Notes under the pieces: model-generated
The model's database searches: none
The model's input: only the letters and a program-made list of their open reading frames with translations
What the model was told of the DNA's origin: nothing
In this document: positions 6,008 through 10,153 of the stretch, piece by piece
Position numbering within the stretch: the stretch's first letter is position 1
Layout of the letters: every line of letters starts with the position of its first letter
Origin: CAZMGG01 sp964565715
Lineage (GTDB): Bacteria; Planctomycetota; UBA1135; UBA2386
DNA: 10,153 nucleotides
Reading direction: 5' to 3'
NCBI GenBank assembly: GCA_964565715.1
Contig: CAZMGG010000177.1
Location: 1-10,153 of the forward strand
Program-made: the position numbers and the translations under genes

Positions 6008-7318
6008 ATGACCGACACGGCACACGACACGGCCCCCCTGGATCCCACTTCGCTGCTGGCCGGCGAGATCGACCACCAGAAGCTGGCGAACCTGCGCAAG
6101 GCGGTGTTCCAGAGCCTGGGCCACGTCGAGGGGCTGCGGGACTGGCTCGCCTCGCCGATGGCCAGGGGCACGGCGCGGTCGCTGGCCCTGTGGGCGCTGG
6201 GCCGCCACGCCGAGGCCGTCGAGGGCCTGGTCGAACACCGCGCCAACCCGGCCATCGCCGACTGCCTCGCCCGCAGCTACGCCGTGCTCGGCCGCTTCGA
6301 CGAGGCGGTGAAGGTGCTGGCGCAGAAGGACTCCGACAAGCACCAGGCCGCCACCTGGCTGCACGTGCTCGACCTGCAGGGCGACGTCGAGGCGCTGCGC
6401 AAGGCGCTGGACAAGACCCGGGCGTCGCTCAGCGAGGCCAACCGCAAGTACTACGACGGCCGCATCCGCGAGCTGGAGCGGGACCCGGAGGGCGCGATTG
6501 CCTGCTACGACGACGCGCTGGCCCTGGAACCGGACCACAAGCAGGCCCTGTTCCGCCTGGCGATCAACGTCGATCTGCGCGGCGAGGACGAGGAGGCGCG
6601 CGAGCTGTACGAGCGGTCGCTGATGTCGCCGCCGGTCAACGCCGCCTGCGTGATGAACCTCGGCATCCTCTACGAGGACATGGGCAACTACCGCCGCGCC
6701 ATGCAGTGCTTCGACCTGGCGCTGCAGGCCGATCCGACCAACTCCCGCGCGCGCCTGTATCGGCGTGATGCGGCGGCGGCGCTCAACATGTACTACGACG
6801 AGGATCAGGAGCGCCGCGAGGACAAGCGCAACAAGCTCCTGCGCACCCCGATCAACGACTTCGAGCTGTCGGTGCGCTCGCGGAACTGCCTCAACAAGAT
6901 GAACATCCGCACGCTCGGCGACCTGGTGAAGAAGACCGAGGCCGAGCTGCTGGGTTACAAGAACTTCGGCGAGACGTCGCTGCTCGAGATCAAGGAGATC
7001 CTGCGGGCCAAGGGCCTGCGGCTCGGCATGACCGCCGACGAGCTGCTCAACCGCGAGCTGGGCGAGGAGACCGACGAGGTCGAACCGGTCGAGGAAACGG
7101 CGGATCCCAACCACCCGGATCCGTCCCGCCGGCCGATCACCGAGCTGGACCTGTCGGTGCGCAGCCGGCGCATCGTCGACATGCTGAAGATCCGCACCAT
7201 CGGCGACCTGACCATGAAGACCGAGGCGGACCTGCTGGCCTGCCCGAACTTCGGCCAGACCTCGCTGAACGAGATCAAGACGCGGCTCGACGAGCTGGGC
7301 CTCAGCCTGCGCGGCTGA
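6008..7318 (+). CDS. TPR protein with two C-terminal RNA polymerase alpha-CTD domains
   Basis: A 436-residue cytoplasmic protein. Residues about 55-260 are TPR-like helical repeats, clearest at 81-106, 145-176 (GAIACYDDALALEPDHKQAL), 178-209 and 211-244 (MNLGILYEDMGNYRRAM). Two copies of the alpha-subunit C-terminal domain (PF03118 type) follow. CTD1 (about 276-340) matches E. coli alpha closely: LLRTPINDFELSVRSRNCL, then GDLVKKTEAELL and NFGETSLLEIKEIL. It keeps the equivalents of R265 (R290), N268 (N293), G296, S299 and E302 (E327) but has Thr for K298. An acidic linker (341-375) leads to CTD2 (376-436), which keeps R265 (R385) but has Arg388 for N268 and again Thr for K298. There is no alpha N-terminal domain, so it cannot assemble RNA polymerase like RpoA. 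It probably links TPR partners to UP-element DNA or to sigma/activators; this role is inferred. ATG 6008 is the first in frame; no SD site or promoter is evident in the 121 nt upstream. Confidence 0.9.
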   Translation: MTDTAHDTAPLDPTSLLAGEIDHQKLANLRKAVFQSLGHVEGLRDWLASPMARGTARSLALWALGRHAEAVEGLVEHRANPAIADCLARSYAVLGRFDEAVKVLAQKDSDKHQAATWLHVLDLQGDVEALRKALDKTRASLSEANRKYYDGRIRELERDPEGAIACYDDALALEPDHKQALFRLAINVDLRGEDEEARELYERSLMSPPVNAACVMNLGILYEDMGNYRRAMQCFDLALQADPTNSRARLYRRDAAAALNMYYDEDQERREDKRNKLLRTPINDFELSVRSRNCLNKMNIRTLGDLVKKTEAELLGYKNFGETSLLEIKEILRAKGLRLGMTADELLNRELGEETDEVEPVEETADPNHPDPSRRPITELDLSVRSRRIVDMLKIRTIGDLTMKTEADLLACPNFGQTSLNEIKTRLDELGLSLRG

Positions 7319-7328
7319 GCCCGGCGGG

Positions 7329-7655
7329 TCAGGCGTCCAGCAGCTCGCGGAACAGGGCCAGCGTGTCCCGTTCCGCGCCCACCACCCGGCCGTCGGCGCG
7401 CACGATGGCCTCGGCCGCGGCCAGGAACTCCTCGCGGTGGGCCCGCGGCACCCGGGTCGGGTCCACCGCTTCGGCGGCCGGCGGCGCCCCGAGCCACTCG
7501 CGCACCTGCGCCAGCTCCGCTTCGCCGAGCCGCCAGCGGCCGGCGAGCTGCATCACCAGGTCCCGTTCCGCCTGCTGCACCTTCAGGTCGGTCCAGGCGA
7601 ACGAACAGACGAAGCGCAGCAGCTCCAGGCGGGCCTTGGGATCCATGCCGGTCAT
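7329..7655 (-). CDS. Small TerB-like helical protein
   Basis: A 108-residue all-alpha protein starting MTGMDPKARLELLRFVCSF at ATG 7655; a second ATG at 7646 would give 105 residues. It has two related helical halves, each with a TerB/DUF533-like signature: FAWTDLKVQQAERDLVMQLA (about 20-39) and IVRADGRVVGAERDTLALF (about 84-102), that is a D-[LG]-[KR]-V-x2-x-E-R-D pattern in which the first half lacks the usual Gly after Asp. TerB-type domains carry acidic residues that can bind metal and occur in tellurite resistance operons and as loose partners of membrane proteins. No ter genes are visible, so tellurite resistance is not claimed. The frame is open upstream to 7799, but that part would overlap ruvA and lacks helical character, so the internal start is preferred. 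It converges on the TPR/alpha-CTD gene (10 nt apart) and diverges from ruvA. Confidence 0.72.
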   Translation of the reverse strand: MTGMDPKARLELLRFVCSFAWTDLKVQQAERDLVMQLAGRWRLGEAELAQVREWLGAPPAAEAVDPTRVPRAHREEFLAAAEAIVRADGRVVGAERDTLALFRELLDA

Positions 7656-7662
7656 GGGCAGC

Positions 7663-7691
7663 AGTGGAACCGGCGGCGGGGCCCGTGGCAA
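7663..7691 (-). promoter_or_regulatory. Candidate leaderless promoter of the TerB-like gene
   Basis: On the minus strand TTGCCA (7686-7691), a 17-nt spacer, TCCACT (7663-7668; matches T1, A4 and T6 of TATAAT) and 7 nt to ATG 7655. The layout equals that of ffh and the glycosyltransferase gene. If the ATG at 7646 is used instead, a 9-nt leader would result. Confidence 0.35.
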
Positions 7692-7700
7692 CCCTGCCCC

Positions 7701-7729
7701 TTGAGCTCGCCCCCCGGGCCGGCTCCACT
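7701..7729 (+). promoter_or_regulatory. Candidate leaderless promoter of ruvA
   Basis: TTGAGC (7701-7706), a 17-nt spacer, TCCACT (7724-7729) and 8 nt to ATG 7738; no SD site. Its -35 stands back to back with that of the TerB-like gene, 9 nt apart, and the two -10 hexamers are identical, forming part of an inverted repeat. Confidence 0.35.
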
Positions 7730-7737
7730 CCGGGCCC

Positions 7738-8325
7738 ATGTACGACCACATCGTCGGCACGGTCACCGAGAAGCTGCCGGCGCGGGCGGTGCTGCGCACC
7801 GGCGGCGTCGGCTACGAGGTGAAGGTCTCGATGACCACCAGCGCGGCGCTGGCCGAGGGAGAGGACGCCACCCTCTACACCATCCTGCACGTGGTCGACG
7901 GCACGCCGACGCTGCTGGGCTTCGCCACCCGCAGCGAGCGCGAACTGGCCCGCCGCATCCTCAACGTCACCGGCGTCGGCCCGACCATCGCCCTGTCGGT
8001 GCTGAGCGTGTACTCGCCGGCCGAGTTCGCCGGCGTCATCGCCCGCAACGAGGCCGCCGCCCTGCGGCGGGTGAAGGGCATCGGCCAGAAGACCGCCGAA
8101 CGGCTGTGCCTGGAGCTGCGCGACGTGCTGCCGAAGCTCGACCTGGTCACGACGATGCCCGGCGACGGACCGGTGCTGCAGCCTGCCACCCACGACGATG
8201 CGGTGGCCGCGCTGATCACGCTCGGATACTCGGAGAAGGAGGCCCGGGACAAGGTCGGCAAGGTCCGCGGCCAGGGCGTCTCGGGCACCACCGAGGAACT
8301 GGTCAGGGCCGTGCTGCAGATGTGA
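7738..8325 (+). CDS. ruvA: Holliday junction branch migration protein RuvA
   Basis: RuvA (195 aa; E. coli 203) binds four-way junctions as a tetramer and recruits the RuvB motor during recombinational repair. The opening MYDHIVGTVTEKLP and GGVGYEV (22-28) belong to the N-terminal OB-fold domain (1-62). Two helix-hairpin-helix motifs follow, VTGVGPTIAL (77-86) and VKGIGQKTAERL (112-123), which grip the DNA backbone. After a short linker, the C-terminal RuvB-binding three-helix domain (about 152-194) has DDAVAALITLGYSEKEA and TTEELVRAVLQM. In the OB-fold loop, where E. coli has the acidic pin residues Glu55-Asp56 (VVREDAHLLYGF), this protein reads VVDGTPTLLGF, so an ungapped alignment leaves one acidic residue, Asp54, with Gly55 beside it. 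ATG 7738 has no SD site. ruvB and ruvC are not next to it. Its last codons overlap mnmG on the other strand by 23 bp. Confidence 0.96.
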   Translation: MYDHIVGTVTEKLPARAVLRTGGVGYEVKVSMTTSAALAEGEDATLYTILHVVDGTPTLLGFATRSERELARRILNVTGVGPTIALSVLSVYSPAEFAGVIARNEAAALRRVKGIGQKTAERLCLELRDVLPKLDLVTTMPGDGPVLQPATHDDAVAALITLGYSEKEARDKVGKVRGQGVSGTTEELVRAVLQM

Positions 8326-10153
8326 GCGGCCCGCGGCCCTCGCCGCGTCGCAGCAGCGCCAGCAGGAGCTGCACGTCCGCCGGCCGCACGCCGGCGATGC
8401 GCGAGGCCTCGCCGACGGTGAGGGGCCGCCGCTGCAGCAGCCGGGCGCGCGCCTCCGCCGACAGGCCGGGCACGCCCTGGTAGTCGAAGCCGCCGGGGAT
8501 GCGGTGGTGTTCCAGCCGCTGCAGCCTGGCGACGTCTTCCTGCTGCCGGGCGATGTAGCCCTCGTACTTCACCTCGGCCTCGACCTCGCTGGCCTCGGCC
8601 GGGCCGAGGTCGAGCCCGCGCAACGGCTCGCTCCAGGCCTGCAGGTCCGCCACCGACACCTCTGGCCGGCGCAGCCATTCGCGCAGGGTGCGGCCGGCCC
8701 GCCGTTCGCGGTCCAGCAGCTGCAGGGCGGCCTGGATGCGCGCCTCCTTCTGCCGCACCAGCCCGGCCTGCGCCGGCGCCACCAGCCCCAGCCGTTCGCC
8801 GATCGCCGAGAGCCGCCGGTCGGCGTTGTCCGACCGCAGCAGCAGCCGGAACTCGGCCCGGCTGGTGAACATCCGGTACGGCTCCTGCGGGTTGACGCGG
8901 CAGAGGTCGTCGATCATCACGCCGAGGTAGGCGGTGGCGCGGTCGAGCACCAGCGGCTCCTCGCCGCGGGCGAAACGGGCGGCGTTGGCGCCGGCCACCA
9001 GGCCCTGCCCGGCGGCCTCCTCGTAGCCCGAGGTGCCGTTGATCTGGCCGGCGGCGAACAGGCCCGGCAGCCCCGCCACCTGCAGGTCGGCGCGGAGCTG
9101 GTCGGTCTGCAGGTGGTCGTACTCGACGGCGTAGCCGTGCCGCGTCACCACCACCTGCTCGAGGCCGGGGATCGTGCGCAGGAACTCCTCCTGCACGTCC
9201 ACCGGCAGGCTGGTGCTGATGCCGTTCGGATACACGGTGTCGCAGTCGCGGCCCTCGGGCTCCAGGAAGATCAGGTGCGACTCCTGGTCCGGGAACCGCA
9301 TCACCTTGTCCTCGACGCTCGGGCAGTAGCGCGGGCCAACGCCACGGATGCGGCCCTGGTACATCGGCGAGTGGTGCGCGTTCCGGCGGATCAGCGCATG
9401 GGTCGCCGCGGTGGTGCGGGTGAGCCAGCAGCTCACCTGCGGCCCCTCGATGCGCGCGGTGCGGAACGAGAACGGCTGCGGCGCCTCGTCGCCGCGCTGC
9501 TCCTGCAGCACCGCGTAGTCGATGCTGCCCGCGCACAGCCGCGGCGGCGTGCCGGTCTTGTGCCGGCCGAGCCGCAGGCCGAGGCCGCGCAGGGCGGTGC
9601 TGATCGGCTTCGCCGCCGCCTCGCCATGGCGGCCGCCGTCCTGCTCCCAGGCGCCGGCGAACAGCCGGCCAGAGAGGAACGTGCCGGTGGTCAGCACCAC
9701 CGCCGGCGCCCGCAGGGCGGTGCCGTCGTGCAGGCGCACGCCATCGGCGCGCCGCCGTTCGCCGTCGCCGCAGGTCAGCAGGTCCACCGCCTCGCCGGCG
9801 AACACGGTGAGCCCTGGCTGGGCCAGCACGGTGGCCGCCATCGTCGCGTTGTAGGCGGCCCGGTCGCACTGCGCCCGCGGCGAACGCACCGCCGGCCCCT
9901 TGCTGGTGTTCAGCATGCGGAACTGGATGCCGGTGCGATCGGTGACGAGGCCCATGGCGCCGCCCAGCGCGTCCACCTCCCGTACCAGCTGGCCCTTGGC
10001 CAGCCCACCGATGGCGGGGTTGCACGACATCCGGCCGATCGCCGCCGGATCCAGCACCACCATGGCGGTGCGCACGCCGATCCGGGCTGCCGCCAGGGCC
10101 GCCTCGGCGCCGGCGTGGCCGCCGCCCACGACGATCACGTCGAAGTCGCGCAT
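8303..10153 (-). CDS. mnmG: tRNA uridine-5-carboxymethylaminomethyl modification enzyme MnmG (GidA)
   Basis: The FAD-binding half of the MnmE-MnmG complex that makes (carboxymethyl)aminomethyl groups at C5 of the wobble uridine in tRNAs reading NNA/NNG codons. It is 616 aa (E. coli 629). The N-terminal dinucleotide-binding motif VIVVGGGHAGAEAA is at about 7-20, followed by MSCNPAIGGLAKGQ with Cys44 (E. coli Cys47), GPAVRSPRAQCDRAAY, and PRYCPSVEDKVMRF with Cys277, the same number as in E. coli. NGISTSLPVDVQ (310-321), HGYAVEYD and AGQINGTSGYEEAAGQGL (368-385) are also typical. The C-terminal helical domain (about 440-600), needed for MnmE and tRNA binding, includes EVKYEGYIARQ and PGLSAEARARL. 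ATG 10153-10151 is the first codon in the window; this fits the family start, but upstream in-frame starts and regulatory sites cannot be seen. The stop lies inside the 3' end of ruvA. mnmE is not in this window. Confidence 0.97.
   Translation of the reverse strand: MRDFDVIVVGGGHAGAEAALAAARIGVRTAMVVLDPAAIGRMSCNPAIGGLAKGQLVREVDALGGAMGLVTDRTGIQFRMLNTSKGPAVRSPRAQCDRAAYNATMAATVLAQPGLTVFAGEAVDLLTCGDGERRRADGVRLHDGTALRAPAVVLTTGTFLSGRLFAGAWEQDGGRHGEAAAKPISTALRGLGLRLGRHKTGTPPRLCAGSIDYAVLQEQRGDEAPQPFSFRTARIEGPQVSCWLTRTTAATHALIRRNAHHSPMYQGRIRGVGPRYCPSVEDKVMRFPDQESHLIFLEPEGRDCDTVYPNGISTSLPVDVQEEFLRTIPGLEQVVVTRHGYAVEYDHLQTDQLRADLQVAGLPGLFAAGQINGTSGYEEAAGQGLVAGANAARFARGEEPLVLDRATAYLGVMIDDLCRVNPQEPYRMFTSRAEFRLLLRSDNADRRLSAIGERLGLVAPAQAGLVRQKEARIQAALQLLDRERRAGRTLREWLRRPEVSVADLQAWSEPLRGLDLGPAEASEVEAEVKYEGYIARQQEDVARLQRLEHHRIPGGFDYQGVPGLSAEARARLLQRRPLTVGEASRIAGVRPADVQLLLALLRRGEGRGPLTSAARP

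Larger units (their letters stand above)
7663..7729. repeat. Inverted repeat between the TerB-like gene and ruvA
   Basis: CCGGCTCCACT at 7719-7729 (plus) and CCGGTTCCACT as the reverse complement of 7663-7673 match at 10 of 11 bases, facing outward with 45 nt between them. Each arm covers the -10 region of its own gene. It may be shared promoter sequence or an operator; the sequence alone does not decide. Confidence 0.4.

Noticed and set aside
6008..7318. RNA polymerase alpha subunit RpoA itself
   Set aside because: The N-terminal two-thirds is TPR-like with none of the alpha-NTD dimerisation sequence, there are two CTDs rather than one, and no ribosomal protein genes adjoin.
7656..7799. An N-terminal extension of the TerB-like protein to 7799
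   Set aside because: It would overlap the start of ruvA and its promoter region, and the added residues are Pro/Arg/Gly-rich without helical character.
7875..10025. A 716-codon open frame on minus in a frame shifted from mnmG
   Set aside because: Composition is Arg/Ala/Gly/Pro-rich without family motifs; the mnmG frame carries every expected motif across the same DNA.
1..10153. Mobile element, prophage, CRISPR array, toxin-antitoxin or defence cluster
   Set aside because: No transposase, integrase, direct-repeat array or defence gene was seen; gene content and codon use look uniform and chromosomal.

Overview
This is a GC-rich bacterial segment (mostly G/C third codon positions, few A/T tracts) filled almost end to end with chromosomal genes. 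I see no tRNA, rRNA, CRISPR array, transposase or phage gene. The best guess for the organism is a GC-rich member of the Planctomycetota. This rests on three things: a TPR protein ending in two RNA polymerase alpha-CTD modules, a type I recall mainly from planctomycetes; a RuvA whose OB-fold loop departs from the proteobacterial form in the way I recall from planctomycetes; and a secreted arylsulfotransferase-like protein with a C-terminal module I recall from that phylum. Taxonomy is an inference, not a search result.

Left part (1-3053): the N-terminal 196 codons of ffh (SRP GTPase) run off the left edge on the minus strand. A small lipoprotein gene of unknown function diverges from it. A secreted arylsulfotransferase/beta-propeller-like gene converges on the lipoprotein gene, with 6 nt between their stops.

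Middle (3054-5886): murA (first committed step of peptidoglycan synthesis) is on the minus strand, with a strong Shine-Dalgarno (SD) site, a good sigma70-type promoter and a roughly 160-nt leader. A GT4 glycosyltransferase gene diverges from it.

Right part (5887-10153): the TPR/double alpha-CTD gene on plus, a small TerB-like gene on minus, ruvA on plus (Holliday-junction branch migration) and mnmG on minus (tRNA wobble-uridine modification). ruvA and mnmG overlap tail to tail by 23 bp. Strands alternate nearly gene by gene, so most genes look like separate transcription units; only murA and the arylsulfotransferase-like gene could share a message.

Two observations stand out. First, the TPR protein carries two divergent copies of the promoter/activator-contacting domain of RNA polymerase but none of the polymerase-assembly domain, so it may be an uncharacterised transcription adaptor. 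Second, four genes without an SD site (ffh, the glycosyltransferase, the TerB-like gene and ruvA) each have a TTG-type -35 element exactly 17 nt from a weak -10 that lies 7-8 nt before the ATG. This predicts leaderless mRNAs. The two genes with a clear SD site do not show that arrangement.
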